Shown here in pieces: positions 24,700 to 39,080 of a DNA stretch of 64,000 nucleotides. The translations under genes and the position numbers were made by a program. Position 1 is the first letter of the stretch; each line of letters opens with the position of its first letter. The notes under the pieces were generated by a model. The model saw nothing but the letters and a program-made list of their open reading frames with translations. It searched no databases and was not told where the DNA came from. Source of the DNA: Escarpia spicata (Eukaryota; Annelida; Polychaeta; Sabellida; Siboglinidae); NCBI GenBank assembly GCA_963995525.1, contig OZ023210.1:6921211-6985210 (forward strand). Direction: 5' to 3'.

Positions 24700-25240
24700 C
24701 CAATGATCAGTAGTGGCACTTGAGTCTCGCGTCACATGAACATTGACACAATTACACATTGCCGTCACGTGACCATTGGCACACTTCACTTGCATTGATG
24801 TTTGACACATTGAACTGATTATACCTACACTCAGCCAACAGTGTCCTGTGAACATTGGCTCACTTCACTTGCATTGATGTATGATGCATTAAACTGATTA
24901 TTGTATCTACACTTGGCCAACAGTGTCCTGTGAACATTGGCTCACTTCACTTGCATTGATGTATGACACATTGAAGTGATTATATCTACACTCAGACAAC
25001 AATGTCCTGTGAACATTGGCACACTTCACTTGCATTGATGTATGACGCATTGAATGGATTTATCTACACTCGGCCAACAGTGTCCTGTGAACATTGGCAA
25101 CTTCACTTGCATGGATATATGAAACAGTGAACGGATTATATCTACACTCAGCCAACAGTGTCCTGTGAACATTGGCACACTTCACTTGCATGGATATATG
25201 AAACAGTGAACGGATTATATCTACACTGAGTCGGCAATGT
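24700..25240. repeat. ~80-bp tandem repeat, about 6 copies
   Basis: TGTCCTGTGAACATTGGC recurs at 24842, 24924, 25003, 25081 and 25159 (spacings 82, 79, 78, 78), with CACTTCACTTGCATTGATGT and TATCTACACTC between. Copies are diverged. Confidence 0.9.
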
Positions 25241-27213
25241 ACTCTGTTCCTCCTTCTGTAGTTCCCTGTATGTGCAGTGAAGCTGACTAGTTTTTGTACT
25301 TCTGCTATTGCAGTTGTTTTCAATGTCTACTTGTCGGCTGCTTACTGTGAACAACTGTTAACATTACTTCATGTTGACGTGTGTGAGACATTAATGAAAA
25401 AAAAATGTCATATAATTGTTGTACTACTGACCTTTGCATTGTACTGTGAACATTTTATCACATTGAACAGAGAATTATAAAGATCTTGGAATGCATAATA
25501 AATTGTCATAAATTCAAGCAATGCTGTTGTGTTTCTTCACAACAATGGTCGTGTCGGGGACACCTCAACGTTTACACATGTAGATAAGTCAAATAGGTCA
25601 AAGTAATGTCACAATAGTCAACAGTTAATATTTGAACTTTAATTTTTATTAACATACCATAATTATTCAATAAAAATAAATTGGACATTAATAATATAGA
25701 CAATTAGGTTAGAGTTCAAGTTTTTTTAAACAAATTAAGTCTAATGGTTCACACTTTAATATGCCATTTTATGCCCAAAATGATGGTCAATATGCATATG
25801 TGATCAGTTAAAAGGATTTATAACGTTACTAAGTCCATGTATTACACTAAATCATTTAAGTTAGTAATTTGTTAACATAATTAAATCAGTGCTCCTACAA
25901 GGTCAATTATCAAGGTCGTATCAATGCTATTCTGGTCAAGGTTAAACATTTGGTTACTTTTCAGTTGCTAGCACAACATACCATAATTATTAATTTAAAA
26001 TAAATTTCATATTCATACATGCAATGAGGGCAAAGGTCATTTAAAAAAAACAAATTTGCTGTAATTTAATTAAACAAGTTCATGCTTTAATATGCTACTT
26101 TATGGTTAATGTGTACATAAATGTTCCATTCCAACAATTTATAAACATACCAAGCCCATGTGTCGTACATAATAATTTAATTAGGTCACTTGTCAAAATG
26201 TAGGTCAACGGTCGTTAAATGTCAAATAACTAAGTCATGTCAAGGTCACAATAAAGGTCAACATTTTTGGCTCAGCTTTTTACTTTACTTCAATATCTTC
26301 ATTAAAACAGATTATGTAATGTTTTGCCTATATTCAGTGCCACATGGTGGCAGCACTGTCCGCACAAGATCACAAGAAATGAACTCGAATCCACAATGAC
26401 CCTTTTTTATACTAAAAAGTGGATTTACTTTGTTAATAATAAATATATTTCAAAAAGTGTTATAAACTACATAGCATACACTATCACATAGACGTGTTTA
26501 AATGATTATATAAATTTTTTTTGTAGTGTACCAGTTACGACTATACGTGTTGTTCCCAAACACTGTTAGTGTTATAAAAGACTGGCATTCTCTACTTCCA
26601 AGCACTGTATCTTGTAAGTCACACTTAATACTTTTCAGAGTAGTCTCGTCAAACATCTAAAAAAATTATACCATACGATTCACCAAGTGGCGTACACTGG
26701 CATGATGTGTTTTTAGGCTTAGGACATTTTGTCAGTATGAATATATTTCACAGATAAAGAAACGAAACGAAAAAACAATCACAATGGCGCCACTCGTATA
26801 CTCGAAGTTGTCCTGGCAAAGGTTGAGTGAGAATGTTTTGTCATTTTTTTAAAGTGTTGTATCAGGGGGAGACTTCTGAGGTTAAATGACATTTGCTTCT
26901 CTTAGTGTCATATATCAATAGGTTGATAGTAACACGGCACGCTGTGTCGTGTGAAAGCGTGAGCCGTCACAGGCGGGGCGTCGACTCACATCTACATCAA
27001 ATAAAATCCGCTAGATGGCGCAAGGAATCCCTATGGAAACAAAAAACAAGATCACATTCTTAATAATATATGACAGGCAACATTTCCAAATCATGAATTA
27101 CATCAGTGAAACTCCTACAATTATACAGTCTATTTATAGTTAAGCTTAATTTTAAGCTACTGACTTTGTCATTGTGCCTTGGTATGATTTGAATTACACT
27201 ACCGTCCCATATC
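25241..27213. other. AT-rich intergenic sequence, no gene recognised
   Basis: Contains frequent AAGGTCA/GGTCAA words (25570-26260), as in old tandem or nuclear-receptor-like half sites, but with no regular spacing that I could confirm. No supported coding frame. Confidence 0.35.
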
Positions 27214-27286
27214 GGGCGCGTGGCGCAATGGATAACGCGTCTGCCTACGGAGCAGAAGATTCCAGGTTCGAATCCTGGCGCGCTCG
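27214..27286 (+). tRNA. tRNA-Arg(ACG)
   Basis: A 73-base cloverleaf identical to the copy at 2666-2738: acceptor GGGCGCG/CGCGCTC, A box TGGCGCAATGG, anticodon ACG in loop CTACGGA, B box GGTTCGAATCC. No intron and no encoded CCA. A TTTTT terminator follows at 27289-27293. All stems are intact. Confidence 0.96.
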
Positions 27287-27589
27287 AATTTTTATTTGAT
27301 TAGTTTAGTACGTTTATCCAATTATAAAATTCCCTGCTGTTTTTTTATATAAATATTTATTTATGTTTCATACCCACTGACACTGTATTTTAGATATCCA
27401 TTGTTTCGTAGCTAGCTAAGTCCAACCATAGTAGACCATATTTGGTAACCGTCGGGCAGCCTGCCAAAATGGTATAGGAGCGTAGTCTGTAGTGTAGGGC
27501 TGTCATTTGTCGTAGGGTGCTATCCATGTCTTGCTGAACCATTTTATACGCATTTTACAATGTTTATCCATACTAGGGCGTACAAACTT

Positions 27590-28430
27590 ATCTACATAGA
27601 TCTAAATTACACAACTAAAATGATACCAAAACTTAGGGAATTTAGTTACGAAAGACGCCTAAAAGAATGTGGTTTAACAACACTAGCGATCAGGAGATTG
27701 AGAGGAGATCAGATAGAAGTGTTTAAATATTGAATGATTATGAAAATATCGACAGAAATATTTTTTTCTCAGTTAAGAAAGATAGTTACAGTGTTAGAGA
27801 AAAGTCCTAAGAGTGCCATGAATAACAACAACCAATGCAGAGATCCTTAAAAAAATTAGACATAAAGAACTGCCAACTAATGTATAGAATAAAAGGACTA
27901 AAACTGAGTTATTCTGGCCACATCAAAATACATAATTCCTTAGAGAAAACAGTCCTAGAAGGCAAAGTGGAGGGAAAGAGAGGAAGGGGAAAACCAAGGA
28001 GAAGATGGGAGCAGGACATCAGCAACTGGTTGGAAGACGACATCGTGAGAGCAGGGAGACGAACGGCAGACAGAGCAGCGTACGTGGGATCATCCGGGCA
28101 GCTACGTCTCGCAGAGATATGCTGAACTGAAGAAGAAAGAAAGATAGAAGGACCAGAGAACATGAAGTTACATTAATAAAGGGGCAGTGTAGATTATATA
28201 TAAGAAAATTCTCATTCTCACAAAAGTCTGTAAATGAATGGATAAGATTATCTCCTGATTGTGTTGGTGCTAGTAGCGTGAATATGTTTAAAAATAAAAT
28301 CGACACATACCTTAAAAGGGCGGGATACGCGTAAATACAAAGTATTGGACTCTCTGTAAGCCAAAAAGCTTCGTTGTCCATCTGCCATCTAGAGTTAATT
28401 TTCTGGATGGCAATCTTATTAAATCTTTAT
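27590..28430 (+). mobile_element. CR1-like LINE, 3' end, with a nested insertion
   Basis: 27590-27785 translates in pieces to the C-terminal RT region found also at 63230-63400 and, inverted, at 38290-38470 (MIPK-L, ERLKECGLTTL-like, RGDQ). After an insertion at 27786-28136 the same element resumes at 28148 (CATGAAGTTACATTA, AGGGGCAGTGTAGATTATAT). It ends with the tail CTAGAGTTAATTTTCTGG then GGCAATCTTATTAAATC at 28391-28424. The same tail occurs at 63547-63582 and in inverse at 37955-37993. Confidence 0.85.
27786..28136 (+). mobile_element. 5'-truncated second LINE nested in the CR1-like LINE, with 11-bp TSD
   Basis: AAGAAAGATAG at 27775-27785 is repeated exactly at 28137-28147, bracketing the insert. 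The insert holds a LINE ORF C-terminus with the motif GKVEGKRGRGKPRRRWEQD and ends in a GAA-type tail. It is a 5'-truncated retrotransposition product, younger than its host element. Confidence 0.88.
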
Positions 28431-28519
28431 ATATATATATATATATATAATTATATATATAATATATTCACGTATATAGTATATATATATATTATATATA
28501 TATAGATAGATAGATAGAT

Positions 28520-28554
<35 letters not shown>

Positions 28555-28560
28555 TAGACA
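28425..28560. repeat. (TA)n with TAGA variants
   Basis: AT dinucleotide tracts begin directly after the LINE tail and continue to the TAGACAGATACACACATACA region. Confidence 0.9.
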
Positions 28561-28703
28561 GATACACACATACATGCCGGAACAGGGGGGTTCGATAGGA
28601 TTAGCTCCTTGCCCCGTATATTTTGGCATGGGGTGTGCAGTTGGAGGTTTTTGTTTTTCTAACCCTCCCATCGTCCGATGTCATAGTAAGACAACTAAGT
28701 GGT

Positions 28704-31030
<2,327 letters not shown>

Positions 31031-31075
31031 GAGATGCAATAAATATTCTATAAATCTTCTATAATATTTAATGGT

Positions 31076-31465
<390 letters not shown>

Positions 31466-31989
31466 TAGATCATTCGTTTGTCTTTATAACACGTTTTATA
31501 ATATTGTCGGTGCTGCGATAAAAATGCTTCAAAATTATCTATAATAATTATGCAAAATGTCGCCCAATGTGCGGCACGCAGCTATATCACCAAACGTGAC
31601 ATATTCTTTGCAAAGTGTATTTCGCAGGCTAATTAAGCTGATTCGACTTACATTTATTAGCTTGGAAATCATTGATATGCATTTTTGCAACAATGACGAA
31701 AATGTGTAGATTTAGAGTACCTAATATGTTCATGTATAATATGTGTGTGTGCGTGTGTGGGGGTGTTTCACGTTGCGAAAACACAACAACATCCTGCGTA
31801 ATTACAATTACATCTTTGGCGTATCTCGTTAATACTCTAGGCTGTTTTCTATTCAACTGTAATGCCGTCATCAGTGTTATCGTCGCCGTCTTGATTTTTC
31901 AATAGTATTCATTTTTGTACAGTTCGTCGGCCTCACACTTGTAGAACACTGTGCACGACACACGCCAAATTTTCGTCTCTCGGTGGCCG
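31466..31989. other. Intergenic, no gene recognised
   Basis: Short TGTGTGCG stretch at 31741-31760; no supported frame. Confidence 0.35.
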
Positions 31990-33348
31990 CGTGTTTAGTT
32001 TCGTTTGGCCATCTTTCTTCCTTGTGAACACCAAGTGTGCGAGGTCAACCATTCTGGTGCAGGACTTTTCACAATATAGCAGCTAGAAAAAAGTGTCGAC
32101 CACTTTCGATGATGTCTTCCTGAGCTGCGTCCTGATCTCCGATGACATGTAGTCGAGGGCACTGTGACTTTTGGAATGCTTTTATTGCAGTTGTCTTTCC
32201 TTTTCCAAATGAGTACGGCACTGTGCCACACCCAGTGAGCGCGTGCATGGGTAAAAGTTCGAGACATTTGTTACCAAACTTGTCAGCTGATGAATTAATA
32301 CTGATGATGCGGCCGTCAAATCGTTTCATTGTGATGTCAACACTTGGTCGGTGTTTACAGTACCGGTACATAAACAACACAAATACATCGACGTCATCAG
32401 CAAGGAATTGGATGTAGCACTTTCCCACATTTGCCAACATATTTACGTAGCTGGTGACGGACACATCAGCCTCTTCGTGTCCAAATCGGTTTTCTCTATC
32501 CCCAACCATGTGGACGGTGTATAGATGGTGTTTGGCACGTTGCACTCGCACAGTAGACGTATCAATGACTGCTTGCTGCTGATTTTCTTCATAACCACAC
32601 CCCTCGATGGCAATGGTGACGTGTGATTCATTTTATGATCTGGGATCACATTTACTCCATTCCTGCGTTGTTTTGTACACATCAAAGACAACGTATGTTT
32701 CATCGTTATCCTTAATCTTGCTTATAATCCTTTCAGCCAACGAGGATCTGTGCCACCGTAGGGTCAACTTACATGGTACAACAAGTCACCGCCATCGGCT
32801 ATCGCCACCTCCGGCTTTCGTGATTCCGACGTGTACACGCCCAGCCTTTCGATTATGCCTGACTTGGAAGACTTCCGCATGTCTCCGAACTCGTCAAAGA
32901 GTGAAAACAGTAGAGGCCCCAGTCTCATGTTGGTGTGTATCCGTTGACCAATCACAAAGATCCGGGCATATATAATCTCCATGTAATGCACCATTTTGTT
33001 TCCTATATGGATATCTTTCTTCAACGCATCCATGGTAACAATTTGGTTGTGCAGAGGTGCATAGAATCCTGCAGGTAATTTGTCTCTGAAATTGGCGACC
33101 ATTGTATTGTCAATAGCAAGCGAATCTTGATCGTTCACCCTGTCACTCGCTACACTTCCATTGATGATGTTGAAAAGTTTGTCGAGGTCAGTGTTTAGTG
33201 GGTTTGAAGTTTTGGCAAGTTCGTCTCGATTTCTTTGTCTTGGCATCCATCCTATTCCTTGCCGTGCCCTCTTCCCCATGTGTATCACGTGTGACGTCAT
33301 AACGTACGAGAGTTTCGTCGAACACGTTGTCCATTCGGAGTAACACAA
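31990..33348 (-). pseudogene. Multicopy transposon-like gene, C-terminal third
   Basis: Minus-strand frames at 33348-32764, 32703-32443 and 32551-32069 follow one another with frame changes. Motifs in order: GEEGTARNRMDAK, LPAGFYAPLHNQIVTMDALKK, GNKMVHYMEIIYARIFVIGQ, LGPLLFSLFDEFG, VAIADGGDLLYHV, a segment with HEEADVSVTSYV, FLADDVDVFVLFMYRYC and LLPMHALTGCGTVPYSFGKG. The ADxDVxVL and HALTGCDTVxxFxGKGK-type motifs are, to my knowledge, the hallmark of a large unclassified multicopy family in molluscs and cnidarians. A nuclease-like or RNase H-like role is possible but is inference. Part of the same locus as 33349-34660 and 34661-36650. Confidence 0.6.
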
Positions 33349-34660
33349 AGTTACTCGTAGGGTGCGATAAAAACCATCCTGCCACTTTGTCGGCAGACAG
33401 TGTCATGCCAACCCATCCTGCCACTTGGGCGGCATATAGTGTCATGCCAACCCATCCTGCCACTTGGTCGGCAGACAGTGTCATGCCAACCCATCCTGCC
33501 ACTTGGGCGGCAGACAGTGTCATGCCAACCCATCCCGCCACTTGGGCGGCAGACAGTGTCATGCCAACCCATTCTGCCACTTGGGCGGCAGACAGTGTCA
33601 TGCCAACCCATCCTGCCACTTGGTCGGCAGACAGTGTCATGCCAACCCATCCTGCCACTTGGTCGGCAGACAGTGTCATGCCAACCCATTCTGCCACTTG
33701 GGCGGCACACAGTGTCATGCCAATCCATCCTGCCACTTGGGCGGCAGACAGTGTCATGCCAACCCATTCTGCCACTTGGGCGGCAGACAGTGTCATGCCA
33801 ACCCATCCTGCCACTTGGTCGGCAGACAGTGTCATGCCAACCCATCCTGCCACTTAGTCGGCAGACAGTGTCATGCCAACCCATCCTGCCACTTGGGCGG
33901 CAGACAGTGTCATGCCAACCCATCCTGCCACTTGGGCGGCAGACAGTGTCATGCTAACCCATCCTGCCACTTGGTCGGCAGACAGTGTCATGCCAACCCA
34001 TCCTGCCACTTTGGTGGCAGACAGTGTCATGCCAACCCATCCTGCCACTTGGTCGGCAGACAGTGTCATGCCAACCCATCCTGCCACTTGGGCGGCAGAC
34101 AGTGTCATGCCACCCCATCCTGCCACTTGGTCGGCAGACAGTGTCATGCCAACCCATCCTGCCACTTGGGCGGTAGACAGTGTCATGCCAACCCATCCTG
34201 CCACTTTGGTGGCAGACAGTGTCATGCCAACCCATCCTGCCACTTGGTCGGCAGACAGTGTCATGCCAACCCATCCTGCCACTTTGGTGGCAGACAGTGT
34301 CATGCCAACCCATCCTGCCACTTGGTCGGCAGACAGTGTCATGCCAACCCATCCTGCCACTTGGGCGGCAGACAGTGTCATGCCACCCCATCCTGCCACT
34401 TGGTCGGCAGACAGTGTCATGCCAACCCATCCTGCCACTTGGGCGGTAGACAGTGTCATGCCAACCCATCCTGCCACTTGGTCGGCAGACAGTGTCATGC
34501 CAACCCATCCTGCCACTTGGGCGGTAGACAGTGTCATGCCAACAAGACCACCTTTGGAATTTCCGTAGCGAATGTACGTCTGTTCTCCAAACTGATCGGT
34601 GGACACAGCCTTCCAAACACCCCTTTTGTGTTGACAGACGTGCTGACCCTGCAGAAACAT
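33188..34660 (-). CDS. Central part of the multicopy gene containing an in-frame 13-residue repeat expansion
   Basis: Read on the minus strand from 34660, the frame runs through GVWKAVSTDQFGEQTYIRYG and NSKGGLVGMTLS, a segment typical of the family, and then enters about 30 tandem copies of a 13-residue unit, VGMTLSADQVAGW (variants AAQ, TAQ, ATK, KV). It leaves the array at VAGWFLSHPTSNFVLLRMDNVF, where family-type sequence resumes, and stops at 33188. The frame is the same before, within and after the array because the unit is 39 bases. One unit near 33854 has TAA in place of the Gln codon, the only stop. The array therefore looks like amplification of the gene's own 39-base coding segment, not an inserted foreign repeat. 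Confidence 0.65.
33380..34552. repeat. 39-bp minisatellite, about 30 copies
   Basis: The unit on the plus strand contains GACAGTGTCATGCCAACCCA then TCCTGCCACTTGGGCGGCA. Variants are GGTCGG for GGGCGG, CTTTGGTGG, GGTAGAC, CCCCATCC and CCATTC. Several variant series repeat as blocks: 33993-34178 resembles 34261-34490 in order of variants, implying multi-unit duplication. All six reading frames stay mostly open because the unit is a multiple of three and nearly stop-free. Confidence 0.97.
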
Positions 34661-36650
34661 TGCCTTTGGTCACTGTATAGTTCATGTCCAATGTGTGCCA
34701 GATGATGTATCTGGCATAGTTCCAGTGACAAAAAAAGTAAGGTAGCATTCTATGTAGGCAGTACATATGTAGCAACCAGTCGCCTTCTCTCTGCGCGGAT
34801 GAACAAATGGATGAGGATCGTCGGTATGATGAAGCAGTCCACCCATAGGCGCCCGGTCGGTGTAGTCCTTGCCAGTTCAAGTTAACTCTGCAGATCTACA
34901 ACTCTTGTTTTCCTTGCTGGTACAAGGAGAGCAGTAGCAACCATGCGGAAACCTCGCATGTCCCTTGTCCAAGTTTAGTCGTTGAACATACCGTGCACAC
35001 CACCGTGTATCAGTGAATGGCATGGGTGTGAGAACAATGTTCTGCCATCTTTCTTGATTACTCCACTTGATTTGTGTCGCTACCTTGAACAGCTGCATAT
35101 CGGCAGTGATGGTGAAGAACTTCATGCCATGTTGTTGCATGTACTGTTTACAGTATGTCATTGCGGTAACTACTGTGTCAGAATGTGACGGACTTGCTTC
35201 AATGAGTGGGAAAAATGCATATCTTTTTGCACTTCCAATTTTCCCATCATTCCTGGCGACGTCTTTCATGTGTCCTGACCATTCCGTTCCATGCTGATGG
35301 TTAGTAATGGATCGTTGTAATGTGACCAGCCGTTGCATGTCAAGATCGTGTGCGCGTGAAAGGCTGTTCATTTGTCTTATCACGTCACAGACGGGTATAC
35401 CTTCGTGTAGCCTTATTGGAGGGGGCATCGTCTTTGTTGAGCCTGTATAATACAAGAAGGTTACAGGCGAAACGTCACTGAGTTTCAGACTTTTCACTTC
35501 CGTCTTTGTCAAACGCGGGATGGTCACCGTGCTGTCCTTTGTACACGGGTCGTCATCACTGCTTGAGGGTAATGCATGCCATGTGAACTTTACGACCGTA
35601 GCACGTGTTTCACGTCGCCCGTTAAGAGTGCACACGTCTAGATTATAATTATCAAACCAAGCGTTCACTGGGAAGTCATCCTTTCTTAGGCATCCTACAT
35701 CAAAACTCCTCTCACCAGCGTACTTCGCAACAGATGACCTGAACCTCAACACTTCGTCGTAAGTAACTATGTATCCATAGTCGTGCAGGATTGTAAATCA
35801 ACTCCTTTGACCCAAAGCGACTGTGGAGTTTGACAGCTAGTCCTAGAGTTGTTTGGTTCCAACGCATTGTGATATGTTGTTGTATTGAGTGTGTTAGACT
35901 CAGAGATTGTGTAGTAATTTGAGACTAACCTCGTAACAAAGTTCAGGAGTGTCTGTCTTGTGTATTTGACAGATTTCGCTAGCGCGAGGTCGTAATCATT
36001 TGGCTTTGGTAATGATCTAACTTCTGATGTGATTTTATTGATTATTCTATCCACGTATGCATCATCGTCATTACATTCCATCAAACGTAAGTATGCTGGA
36101 ATGTGATCTTTGAAGCAGACTATACTTGCACACCCCTGGATTTGCATCGCTATGATATCCTGTCCGAAATGTAACTTCAGTTTTTCTAAAATAGATTTAC
36201 GAGACTGTTGCCGATTTTCATTTCGGTATAGCTCATGCAGCTCGGTTGATGTCCACACCCTAGATGGATCCTCAGTCATCTTGATGATGAGAGAATCGAA
36301 TGAATCATCAGTCGTGTATTTAGAAGAGTCAGTTTGTTTTTTCTTCGCGGCATTCTTCACGTTCCTTGGAGCGGTCAATTGTTTGTAGCAGCTTACGTGA
36401 TATTGTGCATCAGCTGCATGTAGGTATATCATTCCTTCTAGTCGTCTCTTCACCGCATCAGAAAGGGTGTCCTTTCTTTCTTTACATTTCCGAAGCAGGT
36501 TGTCTCAATGACGTACAGCCAGGACGTTCAACCGTTCTGCACTGGCGCACCTTTTGCCATCGACTTGGATTCTTTGGATTGAGGGGAAGGCATATTTTGC
36601 CACAAGTAAAACATTGTTTCTTGAAATTAAAGGACATTTCAGTGCGCCTC
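34661..36650 (-). pseudogene. Multicopy transposon-like gene, N-terminal two thirds
   Basis: On the minus strand, 36650-36480 contains a zinc-ligand-like CFTCGKIC motif. 36453-35767 reads KRRLEGMIYLHAADAQYHVSCYKQ (H-x3-C pair), a helical region, and TRQTLLNFVTRLVSN. 35752-34877 reads VSPVTFLYYTGSTKTMPPPIRLHEGI, then TWxxGHMKD-like and ITADMQLFKVATQIKW followed by RWQNIVLTPM. 34870-34661 includes MLPYFFCHWNYARY in a shifted frame. The order (zinc-binding start, ADxxxxxxAxxIxW, then NYARW) fits the family named at 31990-33348. Frameshifts at about 36470, 35760 and 34870 argue against a working gene. Confidence 0.6.
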
Positions 36651-36744
36651 CTTGTCCGAGGAGGTTCACTGTAAGCATATTCCTGCTCACCTTTCCTCTT
36701 GAGGTAGCGTTTGGTATGGTAATGTGACGTGTGTGACTAAACAC

Positions 36745-37289
36745 AGCTTTTATGACACAGTACTGCTAGCTTTGAATTGTCGATTGCCATTGTTCTAAGT
36801 CGATGTGGTATAAACAATTCGACTTCTTACTACTATCTATAATTGTTTTTATGCGAATTGGACTAGCAGTTACTAAAGGTTCTGTTTTGTAGCAGCCAAA
36901 GAAACAGACCTCATCACTGACGTCAGTGGCACCATTCATTCTCATTCGACAAATACATCTGAAATCAGCAAGACATTCCAGTCTATAATTCCAAGACGAG
37001 CAGCTCATTGGTGTTTGCTAAGATAACAGATACATTATTAAATAACTGAGAAGATCTCTCGGTGGCTATATATTTATTTAATATTACGTCGTGTTAAAAG
37101 TTATAATATTTACGGTAGATGACAGCACTGTACCCTTTTTATTAGACTTTCTTCCAGAGTCCATGCAATTCCAAAAACAAATGTTTCCATTTATATCAAT
37201 ATTATTATTATAGTATTATATTTATATTTGTGTGTGCATTTGTATGATGTATGTTTAATTTGACAGTGCTCAGTGGGCGTACTTACGGG
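36745..37289. other. Intergenic, no gene recognised
   Basis: AT-rich; no supported frame. It could hold the 5' end of the minus-strand transposon-like gene. Confidence 0.35.
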
Positions 37290-37955
37290 AAAGAGACGCT
37301 AACTTCGACTACATATTTTGTCGATATTTATGTGCTCACACTTGTCCGCTAGGCGTCAACATGTACCTAGCGAATTAACCAGAAAACTTCGCGCTACTAA
37401 GATACAAGATACAATATATTTATTCACAGACTACAATCAGTTAAAACTGTTTTGGTAGTGGTGACATGCATACATTATGATAAAAACATAATATATACTT
37501 AACATATGTAAACAATATAATAAATTATGTATATAAAATAAGTGAGCAGGTATACTGGATGGAAATATAATACTGAAGAATAATGGTGGAGTTGTGGTAT
37601 CAGCACACACCCCAAAGTGATGATGCCACAATACGTAATCAAGTTATGAGAGTGTGGTATGATATGCAATTTAAAACGAACATATTTACAATATGAAAGA
37701 GAGGCATTAATACCTGATACATATTGTTTACCAATGATACACAGAACACATTGATTTTTCAAACTGGCAACTTTTTTATATTTTTACTTTAGATGGTAGG
37801 TTGTTCCACAATGATGTGCCAGTGTATTTTAGATACTTTTGGTGACTATGGGTTTGGAAGATATTATTGGATGATTTAGATCTTGTACAATAACTGTGAG
37901 ATATGCCAGGAGTTACCTTTTTAAGATAATTTGGAGTTTTACCATTTAACAAGAT
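37290..37955 (-). mobile_element. LINE 3' end (second family), copy A
   Basis: On the minus strand: C-terminal RT-tail residues TPNYLKKVTPGISHSYCTRS and NIFQTHSHQKYLKYTGTSLW, NNL, then a 3' UTR ending in an AT-rich tail near 37390 and ACGCTAACTTCG at 37297. It abuts the CR1-like tail at 37955. A second, shorter copy is at 39081-39652. Confidence 0.75.
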
Positions 37956-39080
37956 TTAATAAGATTGCCACCCAGAAAATTAACTCTAGGTGGCAGGTGG
38001 ACAAGGAAGCGCTTTGGCTTATCGAGAGTCCGATCCTTTTATCTATGTGTATCCCGCCTTTCTGAGGTATGTGTCGATTTTATTTTTAAACATATTCACG
38101 CTACTAGCATCTACACAATCGGCAATAACCTGTTCCATTCATTTACAGTCCTTTGTGAAAATGAAAACTTTCTTGTATCTAATCTACAATGCTCCTTTGC
38201 TAATGTAATTTCATGTCCTCTAGTCCTTCTATCTTTCTTAACTGAGAAAAAAAAAATTCTATAAATATTTTCATAACCATTCATTATTTTTAAACACTTC
38301 TATCTGATCTCCTCTCAATCTCCTGGTCTCTAGTGTTGTTAAGCCGCATTTTTAGGCGTATTTCGTAACTAAGACCCCTCAGTTTTGGTATTAGTTTAGT
38401 TGCTCTCCTCTGCATTCTTTCTAGCATATCTATGTCCTTCCTGCGATATGGCCTCCACGCTTGAATACAATGTTCTAAATGAGGCCTCACTATTATTTTG
38501 TACCGCGGTATTATCAGCACTGAAACCTTCATATCAGCACTAATGGTTAACCCCAAGTCCTTTTCTTTTACAGTAGTACTTAGTACAGTACCCCCCCCCC
38601 CCATTGTATATTCTACCTCTTCGTTCCCACGCCCTGTGTGGAGGCATTTACATTTCCCAAAATTTAACAGCATTTGCCACTTTTCAGACCATTTGATCAA
38701 CATGTCAAGATAATCTTGTAAATGTTGTCTATCTCCATCACTTTTAATCCTTCTAAACACTTTTGTATCATCCGCAAATTTCAACACCTTGCTTGTTATT
38801 TCATCATCCAAATCGTTGATATATATTAAGAATAATGTAGGTCCTAGTACTGATCCCTGTGGTACCCCACTCAATACCGATTTCCAGTTTGAAGCCACCC
38901 CATCAACTACTACACGTTGTCTTCTGTCAATCAGCCATTTTTTTATCCAGTTTATTATACCAATTCCTATGTCATGGGCCTTTAGTTTAAGCAGTAATCT
39001 TTGATGTGGCACTTTGTCCAAAGCTTTTTGAAAATCTAAGTAGACGATATCTACTGGTGATCCCTCATCTACCCACTTAG
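37956..39080 (-). mobile_element. CR1-like LINE, RT to 3' end
   Basis: On the minus strand, one frame from 39080 to 38290 encodes SPVDIVYLDFQKAFDKVPHQ, the SGVPQGSVLGPTLFLIYIND block, LKFADDTKVFRR (catalytic FADD intact), FGKCKCLHTG, KEKDLGLTISADMKVS, VRPHLEHCIQAWRPY and MQRRATKLIPKLRGL. A small deletion follows the ISADMKVS motif. The 3' tail at 37955-37993 matches copies at 28391-28424 and 63547-63582. The 5' side breaks at 39080 where copy B of the other LINE starts. Confidence 0.9.

Noticed and set aside
25570..26260. AGGTCA-type words resembling nuclear-receptor half sites
   Set aside because: Spacing and orientation are irregular, and the words are expected often in a low-complexity AT-rich region.
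33464..34705. A 413-codon plus-strand frame and other long frames over the 39-bp array
   Set aside because: They exist because the unit is a multiple of three and almost stop-free. Only the minus-strand frame in the VGMTLSADQVAGW phase continues into recognisable protein on both sides.
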